36,222 nt of DNA from contig JADGBE010000029.1 in the NCBI GenBank assembly GCA_015231615.1, forward strand, positions 1-36,222. Reading direction: 5' to 3'. Each line of letters starts with the position of its first letter. Positions within the stretch are counted from its first letter, which is position 1. Shown piece after piece: positions 22,271 through 30,560 of this stretch. A program made the translations under genes and the position numbers. The notes under the pieces were generated by a model. It worked only from the letters and a program-made list of their open reading frames with translations, was not told the origin of the DNA and did not search any database. Source of the DNA: Desulfamplus sp. (GTDB lineage: Bacteria; Desulfobacterota; Desulfobacteria; Desulfobacterales; Desulfobacteraceae).

Positions 22271-25200
22271 ATGGTTAATAAAAATATACAGAACAATTTA
22301 GAATCTCATATAAAAAGCAGGTTGGAAGAGCTTGAAAAAGCAATTGATATAAACAAATTAACATTGCCTTCAAAATATCACTTTTTAACTGAAGAGCTTA
22401 ACAAGGTTTTATTATTTAGCGATTTTGTGGCTTCCTCTTTAATAAAAAATCCAGCATTACTTGTTGATTTGATTGAATCAGGCGATCTTGAACGCTCATA
22501 TTCTAATGGTGAATATAAGCTAAAAATTGATGAGCAGATTCAGAATCAGGTAAATACAACAATTAGCAATATCTTAATAAATGACAACTCCCTAATAAAT
22601 GATAATGCTCTAATAAACAAAAATCCCCTAGTAAATGATAATGCTCAGGTAAATCAGAATTCCTTAATAAATGATAATCTTCTGATAAAACTTGATGATG
22701 CTACATTAAAAGAGGTGCTTGGAAGAATTAGAGAGCGTGAGATGGTAAGAATTGCGTGGCAAGATATTGTTGGGAAAGTTTCTCTTGAACAGACCTTAAA
22801 AGATTTATCTAACCTTGCTGAGGCATTTGTTGACAAAGTAATCTCCTTTATCTATGATAAACTGTGTTTCACATACGGAACACCTCTTGATAGTCAAGGC
22901 AATGTTCAAAAACCTGTAGTTCTTGGTATGGGTAAACTTGGTGCTCAAGAGTTGAATTTTTCATCTGACATAGACCTTATTTTTGCCTATCCTGAAGATG
23001 TAGATTTTGAATGTAATAACTCTACTACGTCAAGCAAGGAAAAATTATCAAGCAACGCAACATTATCGGGCAGCAAAAAACTAAACACTATCAATACCAC
23101 AGGAGAATTTTTCACAAAAATGTGCAAAAATTTTTTAAAGGTTTTTGATTCATCTACAATCGTTTCAACTACGAGCAATTCAAATCAATGTAGTTCTTCA
23201 TGTAGTAGCTCAATGCTTTTCCGTGTTGATACACGTCTTCGTCCATTTGGGGCAAATGGTCCTATTGCGATGAGCTTTTACACAATGGAAGAGTATTATC
23301 AGACGCAAGGACGTGATTGGGAACGCTACGCATTGATTAAAGCTCGCCCAATTGCTGGAGATATTGATGCTGGTTACACCTTGCTTAAAATTTTAAACCC
23401 TTTTATTTACAGAAGATATTTTGATTATGGCTCTTTTGAGTCGTTAAGAGATATGAAAAAGAGAATCTCTCTTCAAGTAAAAGATAAGAGATTTAAAAAC
23501 AACATTAAACTTGGTGCTGGTGGAATACGCGAAATCGAGTTTTTTGGTCAGGTGTTTCAGTTGATAAGAGGTGGGGTTGAGCCTGAATTTCAGGAACGTA
23601 AAATTCTTAAAGTCCTTGAATTGCTTGTTCAGCGTAACTGTATTGATGCAAAAACTTGTGAGGAACTTACTGAAGCCTACTGTTTTCTTCGCAAAGTTGA
23701 ACACAGATTGCAAGAATATAACGACCGTCAGACCCATGATCTGCCTGAAAAAGATGATGAAAAATTGAGGCTTGCCCTTTCAATGGGATTTGGTAAGAAT
23801 TTTATTTATGCTGATTTTTATGAAGTTTTAAATGGTTATATGTCAAAGGTTCATGACCATTTTCGAAATCTCTTTGCATCAGATAACGCTGAAAAACAAG
23901 ATAACGGTCGCAAACAAAACAATAATACCAAACAAGATAACAATCCAACATCAAATGAGAAAAGTGATAGCAAAACTGAAGATGAAATTGATGATCTTAA
24001 ATATATTTGGCAAAATATTAATGATCCGCAATTTGACTCAGCAGAGTATAAAATTTCAGGTTTTGAAAACCATCAAGTTTTTATCAATATCTTAAAAAAT
24101 CTTGCAGAACATCAAAACACAAAAAAATTGACCACAACTGGTAGAAAAAGGTTGGATCGATTGATTCCTCTTCTTGTTCAAAAAGTTAGTCAGGCAAAAG
24201 ACTCTTTTTGCACACAAAATAGAGAAGTTGATTTGAGCAAACAGGTCAATTTGCACAGAGAAATTTTGGAAATAGAAACAGGCGAATGTATAGCCTCAAA
24301 TCAAGAGACTGTGCTTAAGCGACTCATTGACCTTATAATTACAATTGAGAGACGAACGTGTTATCTATCTCTTTTAATTGAAAAGCCACAAGCCCTTGAT
24401 AATCTTGTCAATCTTGCGGCTAAAAGTCCTTGGGTTATCTCATTCTTATCTCTTCATCCAGCATTGCTTGACGAGCTTCTTGCCCCTTCCACCCTTTATA
24501 CACCTCCAGATAGAGCTGAGATGGAAAAAGAGATTGAACGTCGTATGGCCCATATTCCAGTTGAAGATTTTGAGTTTCAATTAGAAGAGTTGTGCATTTT
24601 TAAACAGGTAATGGTGTTAAGAGTTGCTGCTGCAGATTTAAGTGGTAACTACCCTCTTATGAAGGTGAGCGACCGTTTAACAGAGATTGCAGAGACAGTT
24701 ATGAATAAAGTGATTGAAATATCATGGAATCATACGGTTCAAAAATATGGTAGGCCATCAGGTCTTAATTTAAACAAATTTCCTGATATTAATTCTGACA
24801 AAGAGTTAGATTGTTTATCTGATAATGATAAATTTAATTATTTGTCTAATGATATTAATAAAAATATTAAATCAAACTATTTAGCTCCTAAAATAGGCTT
24901 TTACCCTTCTGAATCTCCTTTATCAACAACATACTCTGCTTCAACTTGCTCTAAGTTCTTTTCACCAGGTTTTGCTGCAATTGCCTACGGAAAACTTGGA
25001 GGAATTGAACTTGGCTATAAATCTGACCTTGATATGGTGTTTATCCATTCAAGTTGCGATGGATATACAGAAGGTGGACCAAGAAGCATTGAAAATATAC
25101 GATTTTACACCTTTTTAGGACAACGAATAATCAGTGCTTTGACTTTAAATACTCAGGCTGGTAAACTTTATGATGCTGATATGCGTCTTAGACCTAATGG

Positions 25201-25831
25201 TCAAGCTGGTATGATTGTGAGCCACATTGACGCATTCCATGACTATATCAAAAATGAGGCTTGGACATGGGAACATCAGGCAATTATAAGGGCAAGACCA
25301 ATTGGAGGAGATCCAGCTCTTCAAGAGCAATTTAACGAAATAAGAGAGAGTATCCTCCGCATAGAACGCCCACCAGAATTGTTAAAAAAAGAGGTGGGTC
25401 AGATGCGTGAGAGAATGAGAAAAGAGCATCTTAAGAGCAGTAAAGATTCTAATAGTTTGGTTAAGATGAATAATTTAGGGAGAGACTTCTTAAAATCTGA
25501 CTCAGACCTTTTTGATCTAAAGCAAGGTAGAGGCGGTATTATTGATATTGAATTTTTAGTTCAATATCTTGTGCTTCAATACGCATCGAAACATAGAGCT
25601 TTGACAAAATGGACAGATAACGTTCGTCTTCTTGAAACCCTTGCAGTCGAGAAGATTCTTAAACCACAAGAGTCAGAAGAGCTTAAAAAAGGATATTTAA
25701 AACTTAGACAGATGGTGCATCACTTAAATCTTCAAGAGAGAAAAAAGAAAATTCCAATAAAAGAGTTTAAAGATGAGGCAAATTCGATTATTGAGATATT
25801 TGAGAAATTCTTATTGTCTCATACGAGCTAA
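22271..25831 (+). CDS. glnE: Bifunctional glutamine synthetase adenylyltransferase/deadenylase
   Basis: This is a 1186-residue GlnE. Both catalytic halves are present: the N-terminal removase half with GMGKLGAQELNFSSDIDLIF (around 218-238), RVDTRLRPFG and GGIREIEFF, and the C-terminal transferase half with YGKLGGIELGYKSDLDMVF (around 903-921), DADMRLRPNGQAG and GGIIDIEFLVQ. It adds or removes AMP on glutamine synthetase according to nitrogen status. It is roughly 240 residues longer than the E. coli enzyme. The excess is in Asn/Ser-rich insertions at about 102-137, 245-279, 293-315, 537-571, 840-900 and 1054-1080, which lie between conserved motifs. The ribosome binding site is a weak GGAA. 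No glnA or PII gene is adjacent. Confidence 0.92.
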   Translation: MVNKNIQNNLESHIKSRLEELEKAIDINKLTLPSKYHFLTEELNKVLLFSDFVASSLIKNPALLVDLIESGDLERSYSNGEYKLKIDEQIQNQVNTTISNILINDNSLINDNALINKNPLVNDNAQVNQNSLINDNLLIKLDDATLKEVLGRIREREMVRIAWQDIVGKVSLEQTLKDLSNLAEAFVDKVISFIYDKLCFTYGTPLDSQGNVQKPVVLGMGKLGAQELNFSSDIDLIFAYPEDVDFECNNSTTSSKEKLSSNATLSGSKKLNTINTTGEFFTKMCKNFLKVFDSSTIVSTTSNSNQCSSSCSSSMLFRVDTRLRPFGANGPIAMSFYTMEEYYQTQGRDWERYALIKARPIAGDIDAGYTLLKILNPFIYRRYFDYGSFESLRDMKKRISLQVKDKRFKNNIKLGAGGIREIEFFGQVFQLIRGGVEPEFQERKILKVLELLVQRNCIDAKTCEELTEAYCFLRKVEHRLQEYNDRQTHDLPEKDDEKLRLALSMGFGKNFIYADFYEVLNGYMSKVHDHFRNLFASDNAEKQDNGRKQNNNTKQDNNPTSNEKSDSKTEDEIDDLKYIWQNINDPQFDSAEYKISGFENHQVFINILKNLAEHQNTKKLTTTGRKRLDRLIPLLVQKVSQAKDSFCTQNREVDLSKQVNLHREILEIETGECIASNQETVLKRLIDLIITIERRTCYLSLLIEKPQALDNLVNLAAKSPWVISFLSLHPALLDELLAPSTLYTPPDRAEMEKEIERRMAHIPVEDFEFQLEELCIFKQVMVLRVAAADLSGNYPLMKVSDRLTEIAETVMNKVIEISWNHTVQKYGRPSGLNLNKFPDINSDKELDCLSDNDKFNYLSNDINKNIKSNYLAPKIGFYPSESPLSTTYSASTCSKFFSPGFAAIAYGKLGGIELGYKSDLDMVFIHSSCDGYTEGGPRSIENIRFYTFLGQRIISALTLNTQAGKLYDADMRLRPNGQAGMIVSHIDAFHDYIKNEAWTWEHQAIIRARPIGGDPALQEQFNEIRESILRIERPPELLKKEVGQMRERMRKEHLKSSKDSNSLVKMNNLGRDFLKSDSDLFDLKQGRGGIIDIEFLVQYLVLQYASKHRALTKWTDNVRLLETLAVEKILKPQESEELKKGYLKLRQMVHHLNLQERKKKIPIKEFKDEANSIIEIFEKFLLSHTS
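22574..22681 (+). repeat. Six 18-bp in-frame tandem repeats in glnE
   Basis: Six 18-bp units encode six-residue units such as LINDNS, LINDNA, LINKNP and LVNDNA (residues 102-137 of GlnE). The third base and some codons vary, but the period is strict and the frame kept. The repeat sits between the N-terminal helix region and the first conserved nucleotidyltransferase helices. Confidence 0.85.
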
Positions 25832-25870
25832 GTGGATTGTCGCTAATATTGTCCATAACCCAAAATGCAA

Positions 25871-25923
25871 CAAAATAATTCAGATAAACAAAAAACGTAA
25901 TAAAACAATTTAGATAAACAAAA
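25871..25923. repeat. Short direct repeat upstream of the acyl-CoA ligase
   Basis: Two near-identical units of about 22 bases (CAAAATAATTCAGATAAACA at 25871 and its variant at 25901) are separated by a few bases, with a 30-base period. A shorter relative, AAACAATCTAAATAA, lies just before queE at about 27889. The role is unknown; it may be part of the promoter region of the ligase. Confidence 0.5.
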
Positions 25924-25963
25924 TAGCTTAAATAACATTAACATTTATAAGGAGATTAAAGTA

Positions 25964-27709
25964 ATGAGTTCAAAAAAATGGGAAACACCTTTTTGGCCAG
26001 AAGGCGTGGCACACGATGTCCATGATTATCTATATCCGTTAACCGATCTTCTTGATAACTCTGCCCGTAAATATCCTAATAAAGTATATACAATCTTTAG
26101 TGATGCCAAAAGAACCTTTGCTCAGGTTAAAGATACAGCAGACAGAATTGCAAATTTCTTAGCAAGACAGGGAATCAAACAAGGAGATAAGGTTGCTATT
26201 TTTCTTCCAAATCTTCCCCACTTTCCTGAAATATTCTTTGGTATTCTAAAAGCTGGGGCTGTATGCGTAAACTGCAACCCTGTTTATACTCCAAAAGAGT
26301 TAAATCATCAGTTGTCTGATTCTGGTGCAAAGATGGTATTTTGCATGGATCACCCTGTATTTTATAAGAGTACGGTTGAAGCTATTAAAGATACTGATGT
26401 CAAAAGCGTAGTTATCTGCAATATCAAATCTTACCTTCCAAAGATAAAAGGAATTCTTGGTAGTCTTTTGGGTAAAATTCCAAAAGCAGATAATCATCAA
26501 AAAGGTCATTTTATGTTTGATGATATTATTGCATCATCTGCTCCAACTCCACCAACAATAAATATTAATCCTCAAAAAGATACAGCGGTCATGCTTTACA
26601 CTGGTGGTACTACAGGCGTTCCAAAAGGGGCAGAGCTAACACATACCAATTTTACTTACGACCTTGAAGCTGCTGTTGAGTACTTTAGAATCGTTCATGA
26701 AAAAGGGAAAGCGCCTGAAAAGCTCCGTTATGGTGGTTTTCATACCTTTCTTGGAGTTTTGCCTTGGTATCATGTTTTTGGAATAAACAGCACCCTTCTT
26801 CTTGCTGCCAAAACAGGTGGACGCCTTATCTGTGTTCCAGATCCAAGAGCTGGCAATCCCCCTTTTACAGAGGTATTAAAGATTGTTCAAAAACATAAAC
26901 CCACATTTATGACTGCTGTTCCAACAATCTTTGTGGCATTTACTAATCACCCTCTTATCAATAAATTTGACATCTCTTCTATTATGGCGTGTCTTTCTGG
27001 TGGTGCCCCACTTCCTCCTGAAGTTTGTCGTCAATTTGAAGAAAAAACAGGGGCAATAATATTTGAGGCTTATGGTTTAACAGAGACTGCCCCTGCTGTC
27101 TGCTCTAATCCTGCTTCTAAAGAGACCCGAAAGATTGGTTCTATTGGCTTTCCGATTCCTGGAACTGACGTTAAAATAGTTGATCTTGAAACTGGTTTAA
27201 AAGAGTTACCTCGTGGTGAAGATGGCGAAATTGCAGTGTGTGGTCCTCAAGTTATGAAGGGATATTGGAAACGCCCTGATGCTAACAACGAAGTCTTTAG
27301 AGAGATTGATGGAAAAAGATATTTTCTCACAGGCGATATTGGTAACATCGATAAAGATGGTTATATAACAATAACTGATCGTAAAAAAGATATGATTATT
27401 GTTAGTGGATTCAATGTATATCCAAGAGATGTAGAGGATACTATCTATAAACACCCTGCTGTTGAACTTGTGGCTGTAGTTGGACTTCCTGACGAGAGAA
27501 CTGGTGAAAAGGTTAAAGCATTTATAAAGCTCAAAGCTGGTGCTAAAGCAACTAATGAAGAGATTGATAAATTTTGCAAAGAGAATATGGCAGGATATAA
27601 ACGTCCAAGGCTCATTGAATTTAGAGATGAAATTCCAGTCTCCAATGTTGGAAAAGTGCTTAGAAGAACATTGAGAGACGAAGAAAAGGCGAAGCAGAAA
27701 AAGGCTTGA
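25964..27709 (+). CDS. fadD: Long-chain fatty acid--CoA ligase (AMP-forming)
   Basis: This 581-residue ANL-superfamily enzyme activates a carboxylate with ATP to an acyl-AMP and then an acyl-CoA. The P-loop-like motif YTGGTTGVPKG lies around 211-221, AYGLTETAP near 371-379, and the hinge/catalytic region LTGDIGNIDKDGYITITDRKKDMI near 451-474. The C-terminal lysine is in GKVLRRTLRD near residue 563-572. Length and motif order fit long-chain acyl-CoA synthetases (FadD). The exact chain length cannot be read from the sequence. AGGAG precedes the ATG. It is followed by a palindromic doublet and a hairpin, so it is probably monocistronic. Confidence 0.88.
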   Translation: MSSKKWETPFWPEGVAHDVHDYLYPLTDLLDNSARKYPNKVYTIFSDAKRTFAQVKDTADRIANFLARQGIKQGDKVAIFLPNLPHFPEIFFGILKAGAVCVNCNPVYTPKELNHQLSDSGAKMVFCMDHPVFYKSTVEAIKDTDVKSVVICNIKSYLPKIKGILGSLLGKIPKADNHQKGHFMFDDIIASSAPTPPTININPQKDTAVMLYTGGTTGVPKGAELTHTNFTYDLEAAVEYFRIVHEKGKAPEKLRYGGFHTFLGVLPWYHVFGINSTLLLAAKTGGRLICVPDPRAGNPPFTEVLKIVQKHKPTFMTAVPTIFVAFTNHPLINKFDISSIMACLSGGAPLPPEVCRQFEEKTGAIIFEAYGLTETAPAVCSNPASKETRKIGSIGFPIPGTDVKIVDLETGLKELPRGEDGEIAVCGPQVMKGYWKRPDANNEVFREIDGKRYFLTGDIGNIDKDGYITITDRKKDMIIVSGFNVYPRDVEDTIYKHPAVELVAVVGLPDERTGEKVKAFIKLKAGAKATNEEIDKFCKENMAGYKRPRLIEFRDEIPVSNVGKVLRRTLRDEEKAKQKKA

Positions 27710-27722
27710 TAGTCTGAATTTA

Positions 27723-27820
27723 AGAGCTTTCCAGATAATTATTTTGCCACTCCACAAGGGGAGGAATAATTATTTCCCCCTCTCCATTGGGGAGGGGGCA
27801 GAGGAAATTGCCAATTTATT
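27723..27820. repeat. GC-rich palindromic doublet (REP-like), intergenic copy
   Basis: Two hairpins, CTCC-ACAA-GGGGAGG near 27750-27764 and CCCCCTCTCC/GGGGAGGGGG near 27776-27798, are bordered by AATAATTATT boxes and AT-rich ends. They match the element in frame inside the gene at 3147-6434. This copy directly follows the fadD stop and could end its transcript. Confidence 0.85.
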
Positions 27821-27843
27821 CCCGTTTTAAATATAAAAATATA

Positions 27844-27874
27844 GATTTGACAACTTTCTAAAAGTTGTCAAATC
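27844..27874. promoter_or_regulatory. Perfect 13-bp hairpin between fadD and queE
   Basis: GATTTGACAACTT (27844-27856) and AAGTTGTCAAATC (27862-27874) enclose a 5-base loop. There is no T-run, so a terminator is uncertain. It lies 30 bases before the queE start and could be an operator or leader structure of queE. It does not fit the preQ1 riboswitch pattern. Confidence 0.6.
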
Positions 27875-27903
27875 TTAAAATAGCAAAAAAACAATCTAAA
27901 TAA

Positions 27904-28635
27904 ATGACTCTAAATATATGTGAAATATTCTATAGCATTCAAGGTGAATCTACCTTTGCAGGATTACCATGTGTATTTGTGCGACTTATGGGTTGCAACC
28001 TTAATTGCAGGTGGTGCGACACTCTTTATGCAAAAGAGGGTGATGTTGCAACGCAAATGGAGATCACTGAGATAATCAATAAAGTTGAGAGTTTTGGCTG
28101 TAATTTGGTTGAAATAACAGGTGGAGAACCTCTTATTCAGAAAGAGACTCCAATTTTGATTGATACTTTGATAAATAATGGCTATCAGGTTCTTGTTGAG
28201 ACCAACGGTTCTATTAGTATTGACACAATTACAGATAACTCTATCCGTATAGTTGACATTAAATGCCCTTCAAGTGGCGAATCAAAAAAAAATCTTTTAA
28301 GTAATATTGATATTCTTGGTAAAAAAGATGAGGTTAAATTTGTGATTGCGGAGAGAAATGATTATGAATTTGCAAAAGGTATAATTACCAATACCAATTT
28401 AATAAAAATTAATCCTTCACGTATTCACCTTTCACCTGTCCAATATACAAACAAAATAAGTTCATACACTAATGAATCGTTGCAAGCTCTTGATAACTCG
28501 AAAAAAGATGTAAAAAAATCAAATTCAATTACACCAGAAGAGCTTGCAAAATGGATGCTCAATGACAAGATACCAGCAAGGTTATCAATGCAACTTCATA
28601 AGATAATATGGCATCCAGACAAACGAGGGGTTTAA
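27904..28635 (+). CDS. queE: 7-carboxy-7-deazaguanine synthase
   Basis: This 243-residue radical SAM enzyme converts 6-carboxytetrahydropterin to 7-carboxy-7-deazaguanine, the precursor of queuosine. The cluster motif is C31-x3-C35-x2-C38, preceded by EIFYSIQGES near residues 7-16. ITGGEPL is at about 73-79. An Asn/Ser/Lys-rich insertion lies around 187-212. No Shine-Dalgarno is visible ahead of the ATG, so it may be leaderless or poorly initiated. It is followed 30 bases later by queC, so the two form an operon for preQ0 synthesis. queD is not in the window. Confidence 0.9.
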   Translation: MTLNICEIFYSIQGESTFAGLPCVFVRLMGCNLNCRWCDTLYAKEGDVATQMEITEIINKVESFGCNLVEITGGEPLIQKETPILIDTLINNGYQVLVETNGSISIDTITDNSIRIVDIKCPSSGESKKNLLSNIDILGKKDEVKFVIAERNDYEFAKGIITNTNLIKINPSRIHLSPVQYTNKISSYTNESLQALDNSKKDVKKSNSITPEELAKWMLNDKIPARLSMQLHKIIWHPDKRGV

Positions 28636-28665
28636 AAATTATTAAGAGTTAGGTGATAAAACAGT

Positions 28666-29418
28666 ATGACTATGGAACACAGTTTAGATAATTTAACTAA
28701 CAACAATTACGAAAATAGTATAAAAAGTGCAAGTAAAAGAGCCGTAGTTCTATCAAGTGGAGGAATAGATTCCACAACTACAATGGCAATCGCAAAGTCA
28801 GAAGGGTATGAGATTTACAGTTTGAGCTTCAGATACGGTCAGCGACACCATGCTGAACTTGTTGCTGCCCAGAAAGTTGCACAATTTTTTAATGTTAAAA
28901 AACATCTAATTGTCAATATTGATCTTAGAAGTTTTGGCGGTTCCGCACTTACAGATTCAATTGGTGTGCCAAAACATGAAAGTGTTGAAGAACTCTCTAA
29001 AGACGAAATCCCAATTACATACGTTCCAGCACGCAATACGATTTTGCTCTCATACGCTCTTGCATGGGCAGAAGTTGTAAAAGCAGAAACAATTTTCATT
29101 GGCGTTACAGCGGTTGATTACAGTGGATACCCTGATTGCCGTCCTGAATACATAGAGGCATTTGAAAAAATGGCAAACCTTGCTACAAAAACAGGGGTTA
29201 CAGGAGAGATTAAGATAAGAATTAGGACTCCTCTTATCTATATGTCAAAGTCAGATATTATTCTTAGAGGGGCTGAACTTGGTGTTGATTACTCTATAAC
29301 TTTGAGTTGCTACGACCCTGATTATAATGGAAGGTCATGCGGACATTGCGATAGTTGTCTTCATAGAATAAAAGGGTTTAAAGAGGCTGGTATAGCTGAT
29401 CCTACAATATATTATTGA
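28666..29418 (+). CDS. queC: 7-cyano-7-deazaguanine (preQ0) synthase
   Basis: This 250-residue ATP-dependent enzyme converts 7-carboxy-7-deazaguanine and ammonia to preQ0. The PP-loop SSGGIDST lies at 30-37 and RYGQRHH near 57-63. Zinc-binding cysteines are C215, C225, C228 and C231. There is an extra, Asn-rich N-terminus of about 23 residues before the core, and a possible alternative start at the second methionine (residue 3). It lies 30 bases after queE. A hairpin terminator follows at 29476. Confidence 0.93.
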   Translation: MTMEHSLDNLTNNNYENSIKSASKRAVVLSSGGIDSTTTMAIAKSEGYEIYSLSFRYGQRHHAELVAAQKVAQFFNVKKHLIVNIDLRSFGGSALTDSIGVPKHESVEELSKDEIPITYVPARNTILLSYALAWAEVVKAETIFIGVTAVDYSGYPDCRPEYIEAFEKMANLATKTGVTGEIKIRIRTPLIYMSKSDIILRGAELGVDYSITLSCYDPDYNGRSCGHCDSCLHRIKGFKEAGIADPTIYY

Positions 29419-29475
29419 TATTATTGATAATAGAAGAGCTAAATTATTTTATCGGTAGATTTTAAGAGTTATTTT

Positions 29476-29520
29476 AAACCGTAGGGATGATGTCTTAGTT
29501 GTCTCTACGGTTTTAGTTTG
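29476..29520 (+). terminator. Terminator after queC
   Basis: AAACCGTAG (29476-29484) pairs with CTACGGTTT (29505-29513), giving 9 bp with a 20-base loop, followed by TTAGTTTG. The inner part GTAGGGATG...GTCTCTAC is 28 bases like the palindromes at 6479 and 17529, and may be a decayed relative. Confidence 0.65.
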
Positions 29521-29545
29521 AGATAATATATATTTTATTGTTGTT

Positions 29546-29707
29546 TTATTTGTTTCCAATTCTTGGATCGTTTCCCTTACCTGTGCAATCTGGTGTGTAA
29601 CATGAATTATCAACAAAAGAACACTTCTTTTTGCATGATGGACACTCTTCTGGCGGTGTATCTGCGTTTAGCTTATAACCACATTTATCGCAAATCCAGC
29701 TTGTCAT
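29546..29707 (-). CDS. Small rubredoxin-like protein
   Basis: This is a 53-residue protein with an AGGAG site 6-8 bases before the ATG. It has two C-x2-C knuckles: C6-x2-C9-GY and C22-x2-C25. This is the Fe(Cys)4 pattern of rubredoxin, but with only 12 intervening residues, as in rubrerythrin tails, rather than the longer spacing of classical rubredoxin. Three additional cysteines (C29, C36, C41) follow. It is likely an electron carrier or small zinc/iron ribbon for the neighbouring flavodiiron, superoxide reductase or rubrerythrin proteins. It is on the minus strand, converging with queC. Confidence 0.8.
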   Translation of the reverse strand: MTSWICDKCGYKLNADTPPEECPSCKKKCSFVDNSCYTPDCTGKGNDPRIGNK

Positions 29708-29770
29708 AGTGATTTCTCCTCTAAGTAGTTCCGTTTTAGAAATATCAAAATTATAAAGATTAAAAAAATT

Positions 29771-29852
29771 ACACTCGCAAGGTCATAAAAAGCTCAATTT
29801 ATTTCCGATTTGGTATATATGTGTCTCATATAGGTATAGAAATGAGACACAT
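29771..29852. repeat. Dispersed repeat copy followed by 11-bp hairpin
   Basis: ACTCGCAAGGTCATAAAAAG begins at 29771; then CTCAATTTATTTCC and ATTTGGTATATA at 29793-29820 match the end of hemW. Next, ATGTGTCTCAT (29819-29829) and ATGAGACACAT (29842-29852) form a perfect 11-bp hairpin with a 12-base loop. The hairpin lies 68 bases after the stop of the minus-strand gene at 29921 and may help end its transcript. Confidence 0.6.
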
Positions 29853-29920
29853 CTGATTCTAAGTTCTATTCATTAATTCAGTCAATCAAAGAATAATCAA
29901 TAAAGATCAATCCAAAGATA

Positions 29921-30259
29921 TTAATCAAGAACCTCCATAAGTTTTCCGCAACAAGGTGGAATTCTATCCCCTTTTTTCAACTCAACATACTTATTACAGG
30001 TCTGGCAGTAGCATCTGCAATCAGAAGCTGCATAGACTTCTGGATAGGCATCTTTTGAACCAGTAGAAGCTGGTTCGAGCCCTTCAATCGCAAATCTTGC
30101 AAAAGTGTCTTTTGCTGAAACATACTGTCCTACTGGAACAAGTTTTTTATTAAATCTTACACAATCAACAACTGTTTTCCAAAGAGCCTCTAATTTTATC
30201 TTTTCATCGGCTGTTTCAGGGGTGAATTCTACAAGATTTTTGTCAATGTTGATTTTCAT
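29921..30259 (-). CDS. Protein with desulforedoxin-like C-terminal iron site
   Basis: This is a 112-residue protein. Residues 1-78 form an unrecognised domain. The C-terminus has C85-x2-C88 and, 15 residues later, the adjacent pair C103-C104 followed by GKLM. This is the Fe(Cys)4 arrangement of desulforedoxin and of the N-terminal domain of desulfoferrodoxin (compare C10, C13, C29, C30 in the gene at 32189-32563). Two extra cysteines, C81 and C83, lie just before. It is probably an electron-transfer protein or regulator tied to O2/superoxide defence. It is divergent from fprA and has a clear AGGAG. No family name is known to me. Confidence 0.75.
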   Translation of the reverse strand: MKINIDKNLVEFTPETADEKIKLEALWKTVVDCVRFNKKLVPVGQYVSAKDTFARFAIEGLEPASTGSKDAYPEVYAASDCRCYCQTCNKYVELKKGDRIPPCCGKLMEVLD

Positions 30260-30335
30260 TTGATTTCTCCTTAAAAATAATTTTTAGATAGTTGCTACTT
30301 TTAAATACTTGACTCATAAAAATAATTAAACATAG

Positions 30336-30359
30336 TTTGCTTTAAATATAATAAGCAAA
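30336..30359. promoter_or_regulatory. Inverted repeat around TATAAT
   Basis: TTTGCTT (30336-30342) and AAGCAAA (30353-30359) enclose 10 AT bases containing a TATAAT (30347-30352). It lies between the divergent desulforedoxin-tailed gene and fprA and could be an operator. Confidence 0.4.
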
Positions 30360-30417
30360 TTACAACTACAATAGATTAGATCGAAACGCTTTAAATTCTT
30401 AACAGAATATCAAGAAA

Positions 30418-30451
30418 TATGCCATAATAAATATTGGAAAAAATTGGCATA
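30418..30451. promoter_or_regulatory. Inverted repeat upstream of fprA
   Basis: TATGCCA (30418-30424) and TGGCATA (30445-30451) form 7-bp arms with 20 bases between, about 110 bases before the fprA start. Candidate operator only. Confidence 0.35.
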
Positions 30452-30560
30452 CTCTATGAAAGATAATTTTAGTAGTTAGTTTAGTTTTAAGGAATTATAA
30501 TAAATTTTTTTATAGGTATTTTTTAATTTTAAAAATTTTTAAGTATTAGGAGAATTTATA

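Larger units (their letters stand above)
30260..30560. other. Divergent promoter region upstream of fprA
   Basis: This 301-base AT-rich stretch has no gene. It contains an inverted repeat TTTGCTT/AAGCAAA around a TATAAT (30336-30359), and an inverted repeat TATGCCA/TGGCATA (30418-30451). A segment at 30341-30366 resembles 21214-21240 upstream of the ferritin-like gene. AGGAG lies just before the fprA ATG. Confidence 0.5.

Noticed and set aside
27206-27757. 183-codon open frame on the minus strand opposite the acyl-CoA ligase
   Set aside because: It lies antisense within a well-supported enzyme gene and its product has no recognisable pattern; it is a shadow frame of fadD.
27821-27903. preQ1 riboswitch upstream of queE
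   Set aside because: The typical small pseudoknot pattern with a C-rich loop and A-rich tail is not visible; only a simple hairpin is seen.
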